From: Hyella patelloides LEGE 07179
GTDB taxonomy: Bacteria > Cyanobacteriota > Cyanobacteriia > Cyanobacteriales > Xenococcaceae
Direction of reading: 5' to 3'
DNA: 50,697 bases
Assembly (NCBI RefSeq): GCF_900659865.1
Contig: NZ_LR213784.1
Coordinates: 1 to 50,697, forward strand
The notes beneath the pieces are model-generated. The model saw only the letters and a list, made by a program, of their open reading frames with translations, did no database searches and was not told the origin of the DNA. Shown here piece by piece: positions 40,908 to 48,056 of this stretch; within the stretch, counting starts at the first letter, position 1; every line of letters starts with the position of its first letter. The position numbers and the translations under genes are program-made.

Positions 40908-42970
40908 TAGTTTAAATCCTCCTGCCAAAAAGAGAAATTTTGTTGCTGGGCAAATTCTTGAAAAGCTTCGGCGATAGTAGGATAATCGGTAATATAAGGT
41001 AATATAGCCTCGTATTGTTGTCTATGTCGATCGCATTTTGCCTTATCTTTCTGATCTCTTTCTAAAAGACGATTTAATTGAGATTCCAAAACTAACTTAA
41101 AGTCATACAAATCTTGATCGACAATTTTGTGACCAAACAAATCTAGTAAAACCTGTCCGTCTTTTCCTTTAAGATAAATATATTCTCCTGAGTTATCTTT
41201 ACCTGGATGCTGACTGGTAGCAAAGAAAATCGGATAGTTAGCTATATGAGCATCATCTAGCCACTTTTGAACGAATAAAACACTGGTTTTTGTTCCTGTA
41301 TGGGGCTTGAAAGTATTAACATGAAGCCCAACTACTGCCAGAATGCGACATTTTTCCGCAATAAAATTACGAATACGCTCGTCGCTAATGTTGTTAAATC
41401 TTCCTTGAGGTAACACAATTGCCATGCGCCCTCCTGGTTTGAGAAACTCTAGATTACGTTCGATAAATAGAATATCTCGCCCCATTTTATTAAGACGTTT
41501 ACCATCCTCTTTTTGAGTAAGATCGTATTGATAGAGAATACGCGAGTCTTTAATATCTCCTGCAAAGGGTGGATTAGTAATAATTACATCAAAGTCGAAG
41601 TTACGATAATTTTTCTGATTCCAATCGTTTTTTTTATCGTCATCAAAATGAGATAAACGCGATCTCAAACCAATTCGTGCTTCTTCATCCCAAGTACGAG
41701 GATCGAGAGTATTTACCCGATAAACATTAGTTCTACCATCACCAGCAATGAGGTTAATTGCTTTAGCTATCTTAACGCTACGGGCATCAAAATCTAAGCC
41801 GAAAACCTTTTCCGCAGCATAGTTTGTTTGCCATTGTTCGGGTTTTTGCGAAGTCAACTCGCCACCCCAAACATGAAAAATACTGTGCATGGTACAACCA
41901 CAACTACCAGCAGCAGTATCAATTATGTACTCCTCCCATTTGGGATTGAGCATCTTTACCGCCATATCAATCACATGACGCACGGTAAAATATTGTCCTT
42001 TTGAACCTTTCGCCACCTGGGTAACAAGATATTCAAAGGCTTCATCAATAATCTGTAAATTGGAATTAAATAATTTAATATCCTGTAAAAAAGAAACGCA
42101 TACGGCTAAGTGAGGCGGAGTAAGGTTAATCTTGTCCCCTTGTAAAAAAACCTCCTGCCATTTTTTCACCGCTTCCTTAAATAAACTATTAATACGCTCA
42201 AATATTTCTGGATAACTTCCTGTTGCGCGAAATTGAATTAATTTTTTCCGTCTAGGATCGTTTTCAGCAGCCCATTCATCATAAAGCTTGGCGTAAATTA
42301 ACTTAAATACTTCTTCAAAAGCATCAACTCCCGCATTCGCCAGAACCAAATTTTCCAAATCGAGAATAATGTCTCGTAAACCCAAACGCTCATTAACCAA
42401 TTTGTTTCTTGATTCTAATTGCTCGATAGTTACCCTTTCATCAATTACCTGACTCAGAGTTTGATCGACACGGGGTAAATATTCAATTTTGCGATAAATA
42501 TTAGGATCTTCCCGATGTAGAATTAAAACCTCATTGCCATTAGTCCAAACTGCGATCGGCGCACCCTCAGCATTACAATAAGATTTAAGCTGCTCGATAC
42601 CATCCTTGCGCTTGGGCTTTTTAACCTCAACAATAATATAAGCTGTATCTGGATTATCGCGATCGCAAATAACAATATCAGCCTTCTTTTTTGCTACAGT
42701 AGAACCAAAATAAACCGCTTTTTCTACTGAAATACGCTCGACAGGATAGCCGTAAGTATGAATTAAGCGATAAAGATACAGTTGTCTAACAATTTCTTCT
42801 GGTTTAGCAGGGCGATCTTTACCATCAACAAAATCTTTTAAATATGGCTTATTCTTTTTATCAAACAGTTCAATTGCTGCAATTTCTTCTGATTCAAAAA
42901 CTTCTAACGCATAATTAGTGGATTTTAGAATATCAGCGATAGTGTAGATGCGATCCGTTGCATTTGTCAT
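40907..42970 (-). CDS. Restriction-modification fusion: HsdR_N-type nuclease plus N6-adenine methylase
   Basis: This is a 687-residue protein. Residues ~55-150 form a PD-(D/E)xK-like nuclease domain of the HSDR_N_2 type: KKADIVICD (D98), YIIVEVKKPKRK (E115, K117) and a trailing Q-rich helix. Residues ~310-600 are a class gamma N6-methyltransferase: KGSKGQYFTVRHVIDMAVKM, motif I DTAAGSCGCTMHS, and motif IV IITNPPFAGD. Nuclease and methylase in one chain with a separate HsdS subunit is the layout of BcgI-like (type IIB/IIG) systems, and there is no helicase HsdR gene here. Cleavage activity is inferred, and the HsdS partner is truncated. Confidence 0.88.
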   Translation of the reverse strand: MTNATDRIYTIADILKSTNYALEVFESEEIAAIELFDKKNKPYLKDFVDGKDRPAKPEEIVRQLYLYRLIHTYGYPVERISVEKAVYFGSTVAKKKADIVICDRDNPDTAYIIVEVKKPKRKDGIEQLKSYCNAEGAPIAVWTNGNEVLILHREDPNIYRKIEYLPRVDQTLSQVIDERVTIEQLESRNKLVNERLGLRDIILDLENLVLANAGVDAFEEVFKLIYAKLYDEWAAENDPRRKKLIQFRATGSYPEIFERINSLFKEAVKKWQEVFLQGDKINLTPPHLAVCVSFLQDIKLFNSNLQIIDEAFEYLVTQVAKGSKGQYFTVRHVIDMAVKMLNPKWEEYIIDTAAGSCGCTMHSIFHVWGGELTSQKPEQWQTNYAAEKVFGLDFDARSVKIAKAINLIAGDGRTNVYRVNTLDPRTWDEEARIGLRSRLSHFDDDKKNDWNQKNYRNFDFDVIITNPPFAGDIKDSRILYQYDLTQKEDGKRLNKMGRDILFIERNLEFLKPGGRMAIVLPQGRFNNISDERIRNFIAEKCRILAVVGLHVNTFKPHTGTKTSVLFVQKWLDDAHIANYPIFFATSQHPGKDNSGEYIYLKGKDGQVLLDLFGHKIVDQDLYDFKLVLESQLNRLLERDQKDKAKCDRHRQQYEAILPYITDYPTIAEAFQEFAQQQNFSFWQEDLN

Positions 42971-43099
42971 AAACCCCGAAAAAACAATCTATTTTAAGAG
43001 CTAATTCAACTCAATATAGGTTAAAAGATGCCTAGATATTCGTCAATCTATTTATTACAGCTACTTTGAAAAATTCATAAAACTTTTAAATCAAGAAAA

Positions 43100-43146
43100 G
43101 CGATCGCTCTCAACCTAAAACCTCTAAATTCCCTAAAAGCGATCGC
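43100..43146. repeat. HIP1-bounded 47-base direct repeat, left copy
   Basis: It starts and ends with GCGATCGC and matches 43795-43841 at 41 of 47 bases. Together the two copies bracket the Phd/YefM-RelE module. Confidence 0.7.
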
Positions 43147-43227
43147 ATTAATAACCAATTTATAGATGGAAAAAATTGGCTTTTGGAGACAGCATATAAT
43201 TAACAAAGCAAAAAACAAAAAACTCTC

Positions 43228-43482
43228 ATGACATATCACGTAACAGCAGACTATGCCAGTAAAAACTTTAATGAAATTATTCAACGAGCCAAGATTGAAG
43301 CTGAAGGAGTAACCATTGTTAAAGACAATCAAAGCTTTGTACTAATCGATCGAGAAGAATTAGAAGCCTTAATTGAAACTGCTGAATTGCTTCAAATACC
43401 TGACATATTGACAGATGTATCTCAAGCCAGAAAAGAATATCAACAGCAAGAAACTCTAGCAATGGAGGATGTATTTGGCTGA
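43228..43482 (+). CDS. Phd/YefM-family antitoxin
   Basis: This is an 84-residue antitoxin. The N-terminal DNA-binding part reads MTYHVTADYASKNFNEIIQR then AEGVTIVKDNQSFVLIDREE, the classical Phd/YefM pattern. The C-terminal tail QARKEYQQQETLAMEDVF should wrap the toxin. It overlaps the toxin gene by 8-14 bases depending on the toxin start. The pair likely represses its own promoter. Confidence 0.88.
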   Translation: MTYHVTADYASKNFNEIIQRAKIEAEGVTIVKDNQSFVLIDREELEALIETAELLQIPDILTDVSQARKEYQQQETLAMEDVFG

Positions 43483-43744
43483 AGACACTACAAATTATCA
43501 AATTCGATTTGCCAAAAAAGCTCAGAAAGACATTGCCGAATTAACAGGACAACAAAAAGCAAAGCTTAAGCAAATTTTAGAGCAAGTTATTGCTGTCAAT
43601 CCTCATAGTGGTAAAGCTCTGAAGGGCAAATTAAAAGGTTTGAATTCTTATAGATTGAATCGCAAAGATCGAATTTTGTATGAGATTTACGAAAAAGATA
43701 AGACTGTTTTAATTATTAGGGCTAGAACCCACTACGGAGAATAA
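43469..43744 (+). CDS. RelE/ParE-superfamily toxin
   Basis: This is a toxin of about 90 residues. IRFAKKAQKDIAELTGQQKA, GKALKGKLKGLNSYRLNRKD and RILYEIYEKDKTVLIIRART show the RelE/YafQ fold with basic surface and the conserved Y-R-x-R-I/V-x-Y strand. It is a likely ribosome-dependent mRNase. The ATG at 43469 is directly abutted by GGAGG (43464-43468), too close for use. A TTG at 43475, six bases after GGAGG, fits better and would give 89 residues. Confidence 0.87.
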   Translation: MYLAEDTTNYQIRFAKKAQKDIAELTGQQKAKLKQILEQVIAVNPHSGKALKGKLKGLNSYRLNRKDRILYEIYEKDKTVLIIRARTHYGE

Positions 43745-43794
43745 TTGATAGAAATATAGACAACCTTTTTTAGCGTTTATGCCATAGATTATAG

Positions 43795-43841
43795 GCGATC
43801 GCTATCAACCTAAAACCGCTAAATTCAAGAAATGCGATCGC
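43795..43841. repeat. HIP1-bounded 47-base direct repeat, right copy
   Basis: This is the same orientation and length as 43100-43146, with GCGATCGC at both ends. The differences are concentrated in the bases just before the second HIP1. Confidence 0.7.
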
Positions 43842-43853
43842 ATTTTATGCGAC

Positions 43854-44105
43854 CTAATGCGACCAAACAGAAACTACCTTAATAGTTTTATTTTCTTCAT
43901 CAATTGAATATACTAAACGATGCTTAATATTAATACGTCGAGAATAGTAGCCTTGTAAATTACCTGAAAGTTTTTCGTAGGGTGGTTGATATGAATTTTG
44001 TTTGAGAATCTCAATTAGTTGATTAACATTAGAAGTTAAATTGGCAGATCGCAATTTTTTAACATCTTTAAGAGCATTCTTGCTGAATTTAATCGTCCAA
44101 GCCAT
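43854..44105 (-). CDS. Txe/YoeB-family toxin
   Basis: This is an 83-residue toxin with WTIKFSKNALKDVKKLRSAN, PPYEKLSGNLQGYYSRRINI and KHRLVYSIDE, the canonical Txe/YoeB sequence ending VSVWSHY-like (here VVSVWSH). The catalytic C-terminal histidine is present. Only a stub of the antitoxin gene overlaps its 5' end, so the toxin may be unguarded, silent or controlled by another antitoxin, for example the Phd/YefM protein 400 bases away. Confidence 0.9.
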   Translation of the reverse strand: MAWTIKFSKNALKDVKKLRSANLTSNVNQLIEILKQNSYQPPYEKLSGNLQGYYSRRINIKHRLVYSIDEENKTIKVVSVWSH

Positions 44106-44172
44106 TCAACTCATCCATGAATTCTGCTTCAGATACCCATTCATCATCTGTTTCAGCCTGTCTAATAAGTAC
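44089..44172 (-). pseudogene. C-terminal remnant of the Txe antitoxin gene
   Basis: The frame VLIRQAETDDEWVSEAEF then MDELNGLDD ends at a TAA (44091-44089) that overlaps the toxin start, as antitoxin genes do. The acidic, toxin-wrapping tail is intact in style. A stop (TAG at 44175-44173) lies just upstream, and no N-terminal DNA-binding part was found in any frame. It is therefore a 5'-deleted antitoxin of about 27 codons. Confidence 0.6.
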
Positions 44173-44175
44173 CTA

Positions 44176-44492
44176 GACAAAATTAATTGTGCAATTATTA
44201 TCTTGCTATACCAGGCTTAGAGCTTTAAATAATATACAAACAATTCTGTCCGATTACTTAGATTCTACAAATCCTGGAATAGATTGCAAATATTATGAGA
44301 TTTTACTGTTCTTCTGGAGATCAAGAATCCCAAGTTTTCAATCTGCTTTCTCGTCGCGATCGAGTTGGTGACTGACAAAGACATCATTGGCTGGTTTACT
44401 CACGGTTGTTATTATGTTCCACTAAATTAAAAACCGCTATTGACCTTCCGCCACCACTTAAAATAAAAATATCATTATGAAGGAAACGCTAT
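44176..44492. other. Region between the toxin remnant and the YqaE gene
   Basis: No convincing gene was found. A + strand frame of about 43 codons (44296-44427, containing DIIGWFTHGCYYVPLN at its end) looks protein-like but has no start and matches no family I know. It may be a gene tail left by the same deletion that removed the antitoxin's 5' part. Confidence 0.35.
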
Positions 44493-44654
44493 ATGAATGA
44501 CTTAATTCGGATCGTCATTGCTATTGTACTGCCACCATTAGGAGTATTTTTGCAGGTGGGTTTGGGTAAAGACTTTTGGATTAATATTCTGTTAACTTTG
44601 CTCGGTTACATCCCTGGATTAGTTCATGCTATCTGGATCATTGCTAAGAAATGA
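44493..44654 (+). CDS. YqaE/Pmp3-family small membrane protein
   Basis: This is a 53-residue proteolipid with two membrane helices, MNDLIRIVIAIVLPPLGVFL (1-20) and the second around NILLTLLGYIPGLVHAIWII. The PPLGVFL and LGYIPGLVHA segments are the UPF0057/Pmp3 signature. AAGGAA lies seven bases before the ATG. Family members are linked to salt and cold stress and membrane potential in plants and yeast; the bacterial role is unclear. Confidence 0.88.
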   Translation: MNDLIRIVIAIVLPPLGVFLQVGLGKDFWINILLTLLGYIPGLVHAIWIIAKK

Positions 44655-44728
44655 GAGAAGCCGAAGAGCGATCTCCTTATAACGTCCTGTTTAGCAATCG
44701 CACTTTGATTTTTTCTCCGATCGGCTGT

Positions 44729-45655
44729 TCAGCTAGTCTGTAAATAAAGCTGATATACTTCCTGAGCGACTTGTTTACTGGCACTGGCAACATAGCGAAA
44801 ATTATAGGTGCGTAGGTTTTCAATTCCTCCCAGCACTTGAAACAAATCCGAGCATTCAGTAAAGTCAACACCTGTGGCATCAATGAGAGAGCCACCTTTT
44901 TGCTTGAGAAAAGCGATCGCCCCACAGACATCCCAGAAAGAACCTTTACCCATCAAGGCAAAGTCAAGTCGTGGACGTTGACTGGGCATACAAGCAGAGG
45001 GGTCGTGGGCTGAATGCGATTCAGCACGGAGGTCTGAAGTTGCGGAATCCGATTCCGCAACCGCCTCCTCCCCTAGAGAACCCCGTCCACCCTTCGAGGG
45101 CGGTGTCAGCCCCTCACGATTTTGAGAATCACAGCACCATAAAAGCGTCGGTACAGCAGCCCCCAATTGACGACGCTTGAGAATTAGTCCTTGAAATTGT
45201 AAGTTTTCAAAAGTACTATCGATGCCATAAAACTGGGCTGCTGCTAGTTTTTCTAAAGGTTGAACTAAAGGAACAACATCTTTACTAAAAAAGGTTTCTT
45301 CAGTGTAGGGCAAAGAAATTATACCTTCTTCCACGACACCATCCCTAACGAAGCCAATGGAAATAGCCCACAGGGGTATTCCTGCCTTAAAATTGGCAGT
45401 ACCATCCAAAGGATCGACTAAAAACCAAGTTCCATCTTGGGAGAGTTTATCCTCTCCTTCTTCCTCTGCCACAATTCCCGATGCAGGAAAGTGTTGTTCA
45501 ATAGCAGTCAAAATCATCTGCTGCGATCGCCGATCTACTTCAGAAACAAAGTCAAATTTATCCGCTTTGGTCTCAAATACTATATTTCTATCAGTAAATG
45601 CCAGCTTTTGATATTGGGCTACTTCTGTAACTATTGGTATCAGAATTTCAATCAT
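44729..45655 (-). CDS. Inositol-monophosphatase-family phosphatase with a 48-codon internal insertion
   Basis: This is a 308-residue enzyme of the SuhB/HisN/CysQ superfamily, Mg-dependent. Metal-site motifs are complete: GIVAEEEGED, WFLVDPLDGTANF and FWDVCGAIAFLKQKGGSLID. The exact substrate (inositol phosphate, histidinol phosphate or PAP) cannot be told. Between LLWCCDSQ and RPRLDFALMGKG, where homologues run straight on, there are 48 additional residues (NREGLTPPSKGGRGSLGE onward) encoded by a palindromic repeat. The frame stays open. The insert lies before the last catalytic motif and could disturb folding or form a surface loop. Confidence 0.85.
   Translation of the reverse strand: MIEILIPIVTEVAQYQKLAFTDRNIVFETKADKFDFVSEVDRRSQQMILTAIEQHFPASGIVAEEEGEDKLSQDGTWFLVDPLDGTANFKAGIPLWAISIGFVRDGVVEEGIISLPYTEETFFSKDVVPLVQPLEKLAAAQFYGIDSTFENLQFQGLILKRRQLGAAVPTLLWCCDSQNREGLTPPSKGGRGSLGEEAVAESDSATSDLRAESHSAHDPSACMPSQRPRLDFALMGKGSFWDVCGAIAFLKQKGGSLIDATGVDFTECSDLFQVLGGIENLRTYNFRYVASASKQVAQEVYQLYLQTS
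44978..45121. repeat. 144-base palindromic insertion inside the phosphatase gene
   Basis: The insert contains GTTGCGGAATC / GATTCCGCAAC (45039-45061, one-base centre) and GCTGAAT / ATTCAGC (45009-45025, three-base loop), both perfect. It is bordered by similar TCAA-containing words, perhaps a short target duplication. Its length, 144, is a multiple of three, and it carries no stop in the reading frame used. Confidence 0.65.
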
Positions 45656-45709
45656 AATAAACGTAGTTTGGAAACTCCGTCGCGTGATTCGCGGAGAGGA
45701 AAAACAGTA

Positions 45710-45725
45710 GAACGGCTTTAGCCGT
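45710..45725. repeat. Perfect short palindrome AACGGCTTTAGCCGTT
   Basis: Seven-base arms around TT, about 55 bases upstream of the phosphatase start on its - strand. It could be an operator or a dispersed palindrome. No T-run follows. Confidence 0.4.
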
Positions 45726-45821
45726 TAGTGAAATATTCGATCGTGGATGAGTTATTTGCTGAATCTTTTGCAGTAGAGTTTGTTCTTGTTCAGCAAAGAA
45801 AGGTTGGGTTTATAGAGATGC

Positions 45822-45853
45822 CGTAAAAATCCTTTTTTTATTTTCTTGGCTAT
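45822..45853. repeat. 32-base direct repeat, copy 1
   Basis: It is identical to 46882-46913, in the same orientation, exactly 1060 bases apart. At the second site the sequence is the 5' coding part of a small - strand gene. This copy is therefore a displaced fragment of that gene's start, and the two copies bracket the GNAT gene. Confidence 0.7.
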
Positions 45854-45985
45854 TCTTGACTCAATGCTTGATGATTTGGAACCTTCAACGTTGTTTGCAG
45901 CTAAAATTAAATTAGCAATGAGATACCATCATTCACTTCAAGTCGTGGAAAGTTTACTAAGAACGTATCTTTTTTCGTCAATACC

Positions 45986-46495
45986 TCAAGCTATGAGAGA
46001 TTGTTTCCGATCGATCTGAAGAATATGGCCAGTTGCGGAAAAACTTTCATTTCCAGCAAGTTTTCCTGTCTTGGTTTCTACAATTTTAAACCCCTCGCTT
46101 TGATAAAGATTTAGTGCTGCATCATTGCCACTCAGCACAGAAACATATACGATACTGTTACAATTCGCGATCGGGCAAGCCTGGCACTGTGCGATCGCTT
46201 GTCTCAATAATCTCCGTCCAATTCCCTGTCGATAACGATCGGGTAAAACGTATAACCAAGTTATCCAGGTCATTTCGCTGTCTATGGCAACAAATCCCAC
46301 CACAAGATCGTTGTCCTCAGCTACCCAAACCTCTCCTTCAAACAACTCTTCATTTTCCGCTGTTTCTGCTAATGAGAGAAAAGCCTCTACACCTACTGAT
46401 GCACTTAACTCATCTAGTCTAGCGCGATCGTGAATAGTAGCGATCGCATCCCAGTCTCTTGGTTGATATTTTCTTATCTGTATCATAACTGACAT
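45986..46495 (-). CDS. GNAT-family N-acetyltransferase with an in-frame micro-repeat
   Basis: This is a 169-residue acetyl-CoA-dependent acetyltransferase. Motif A is WLYVLPDRYRQGIGRRLLRQ, giving the Q/R-x-x-G-x-G/A pyrophosphate loop, preceded by VVGFVAIDSE and followed by NLYQSEGFK in motif B. The substrate is unknown. Residues AIAQCQACPIAN in the helix after motif A are encoded by a HIP1-bounded 32-base repeat. Removing 30 bases would leave a continuous frame, so the repeat adds ten residues, including two cysteines, to helix alpha-3 or its following loop. Confidence 0.87.
   Translation of the reverse strand: MSVMIQIRKYQPRDWDAIATIHDRARLDELSASVGVEAFLSLAETAENEELFEGEVWVAEDNDLVVGFVAIDSEMTWITWLYVLPDRYRQGIGRRLLRQAIAQCQACPIANCNSIVYVSVLSGNDAALNLYQSEGFKIVETKTGKLAGNESFSATGHILQIDRKQSLIA
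46167..46198. repeat. HIP1-bounded micro-repeat, copy 2
   Basis: This unit runs from GCGATC to GATCGC with the same GCCTGGCACTG core as 75-107. It lies within the GNAT coding sequence in frame. GCGA again occurs at both junctions, giving a net 30-base addition. Confidence 0.7.
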
Positions 46496-46719
46496 CTAAC
46501 ACAATATCGTAGTGTTGAATCTAATTTTGTCTAATTACTGAATATTTGCTAAATCTACAACTGCAACATTTTTTGAAGCTAAAAGCTCCTTGGCTTTGTG
46601 TTAGCGACCGCACTTCGAGAAAATCATACCTCAATTCAGCAACGCCAAAAATAGTAAATAGTCAAAAACTAAACACACCTTTTCAAAGCTTCACCTCATC
46701 TCTTTACGATGAATTCTTT

Positions 46720-46926
46720 TTAACTATTTTTAATAATGTTGTAACCTGTGACTACTTTTTGACCATCAGGGTAAATTGTCCAAATCCACTCTACTGATTC
46801 ATCTTCAGCCACTTCAACACTGATTACTGTTGAGGGAATGTTGATTGTATTAGTGGATAAGGATAAAGTTGATGGAGGTGTCGTAAAAATCCTTTTTTTA
46901 TTTTCTTGGCTATAAGTAACAATCAT
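46720..46926 (-). CDS. Small hypothetical protein
   Basis: This is a 68-residue protein with an N-terminal basic stretch (TYSQENKKRIFTTPPSTLS) and a beta-rich rest, VISVEVAEDESVEWIWTIYP then DGQKVVTGYNI. Composition and regular strand pattern look like a real conserved small protein, but I know no family. Its 5' coding region is duplicated at 45822-45853. Confidence 0.55.
   Translation of the reverse strand: MIVTYSQENKKRIFTTPPSTLSLSTNTINIPSTVISVEVAEDESVEWIWTIYPDGQKVVTGYNIIKNS
46882..46913. repeat. 32-base direct repeat, copy 2
   Basis: It is identical to 45822-45853. This is probably the original copy because it is part of an open reading frame (codons for YSQENKKRIFT). Confidence 0.7.
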
Positions 46927-46962
46927 AATTCTTGGCTATTGTTGCTAAATCATCTTTCTATC

Positions 46963-47355
46963 TTAATCAGTTTTCTGTAACTCTTGCTTATAGATAGATG
47001 GGATATCCCACGCCTCTGCAATGTAGCCGTTAACGATGCGCCACACGACTACTGCATCGAGTTTGATCGCCTGGTTTTCAAATGTCATCCGATCTTTAAC
47101 GTGGGTAACAACTAATTCATCTCCGATAGCGGTGATGGAGATCGGTTCAACCTGAAATGTGCCACCAGTTAGCACTTTCAGTCTTTCAAAAAATTCTTGA
47201 AGACCTTTCAAGCCATTATAATCACCTTGGACATCTGGTAATTTGGGATTAAAGAAATGCCAAACGAAGTCTTCCGCGAAAAGATTAGTAGATTCAGTTA
47301 TGTTACTAGGATCTAGTTGTTTCACAAGAATAACGTTAGGGTGTTCTTTAATCAT
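46963..47355 (-). CDS. SnoaL/NTF2-like protein
   Basis: This 130-residue single-domain protein has the NTF2-like cone fold pattern: LFAEDFVWHFFNPKLPDVQG, GLQEFFERLKVLTGGTFQVE, ELVVTHVKDRMTF, and a last strand VWRIVNGYIAEAWDIPS. SnoaL-like proteins of this size act as small isomerases, polyketide cyclases or binding proteins; catalytic residues cannot be assigned here. GGAGAAAC precedes the ATG. Confidence 0.8.
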   Translation of the reverse strand: MIKEHPNVILVKQLDPSNITESTNLFAEDFVWHFFNPKLPDVQGDYNGLKGLQEFFERLKVLTGGTFQVEPISITAIGDELVVTHVKDRMTFENQAIKLDAVVVWRIVNGYIAEAWDIPSIYKQELQKTD

Positions 47356-47422
47356 AATTGCGTTTCTCCTTATTTAAGTTTGTCGAAAATCAAGGGCATT
47401 AATCGTAATTTAGGTTCGACTA

Positions 47423-47647
47423 CTAACGTCTATAAGCTTTAGCTGAAGCTCTAATCCAGATCGAGGCAGCAATAGTGAAGGGGATGAGGATAAAAAGCAA
47501 ACCAGAAATTAAAGCATATTCTCTAATGATTGAAAAAGAAGCCATCGCTGCTATGCCTAATCCACAGTAAATCAGACCAATAATGGGAAGACCAAAAACC
47601 AGAAAGATTAATTGTGTATTGGAGTTAGTCACAATTTCGTTTTGCAT
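47423..47647 (-). CDS. Small two-TM membrane protein
   Basis: This is 74 residues from the ATG at 47647 (MQNEIVTNSNTQ); an in-frame ATG at 47680 would add eleven residues. Two hydrophobic helices (LIFLVFGLPIIGLIYCGLGI and LISGLLFILIPFTIAASIWI) are joined by a short loop, and the end is basic (RASAKAYRR), placing the C-terminus inside. It lies 67 bases upstream of the SnoaL-like gene on the same strand. Function unknown. Confidence 0.6.
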   Translation of the reverse strand: MQNEIVTNSNTQLIFLVFGLPIIGLIYCGLGIAAMASFSIIREYALISGLLFILIPFTIAASIWIRASAKAYRR

Positions 47648-47680
47648 TTTAATCGCCAATAGTATGAACCTCGATCGCAT

Positions 47681-48056
47681 TTCCGTTGAATTAATTCTAG
47701 AATCTGAATCAATGCTAGTAAACTGACGATAAAACTAGAAATTATACCTGGCAAAATCAATAGGTGTTGCTATTAGCGCGCTCAAAATTATTTAAATGTC
47801 ATTATCTTGCCTAGCTAAATCAATAGGTATTCTTCTGGTATTGCTGCTGTACTTTGCTTGATTTTTTTGAGTTAAACCTTTCTCCGTCTAGATTGTAGGC
47901 AATATCCTAGACTTGAGGAATTGTCTTGAGAATATTCTTCAAAATACTCATAAAATTAGGAGTTACCTCAACTCCTTCAGTACCGATAAGCTTGAACAGA
48001 ATTCATTTTTAATAATCTTAAAATTGTATTCTAGCTGCCGTTTATTGGTAAAGAAG
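47681..48056. other. Region upstream of the sulfite reductase gene
   Basis: No separate gene is called. The sir frame is open back to 47913, but that part lacks family similarity. A short AAATCAATAGGT word is repeated at about 47754 and 47817. The sir promoter must lie here; no clear consensus was seen. Confidence 0.4.

Larger units (their letters stand above)
45656..45985. other. Intergenic region with small inverted and direct repeats
   Basis: It contains AACGGCT-TT-AGCCGTT (45710-45725) and a 32-base sequence duplicated at 46882-46913. On the + strand a frame from ATG 45864 gives about 50 codons (starting MLDDLEPSTLFAAKIKLAMR) that may be a small gene or debris; it overlaps the end of the GNAT gene and is not called. 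Confidence 0.45.

Noticed and set aside
44189-44371. 60-codon + strand frame beside the Txe toxin
   Set aside because: Composition looks random, no ribosome site, and other frames in the same stretch look no worse.
45864-46016. Small + strand gene starting MLDDLEPSTLF
   Set aside because: It looks protein-like but overlaps the end of the GNAT gene, has no ribosome site and starts just after a duplicated gene fragment; too weak to call.
47913-48056. N-terminal extension of sulfite reductase
   Set aside because: The extra 48 residues lack similarity to the family; the ATG at 48057 has a ribosome site and the expected basic start.
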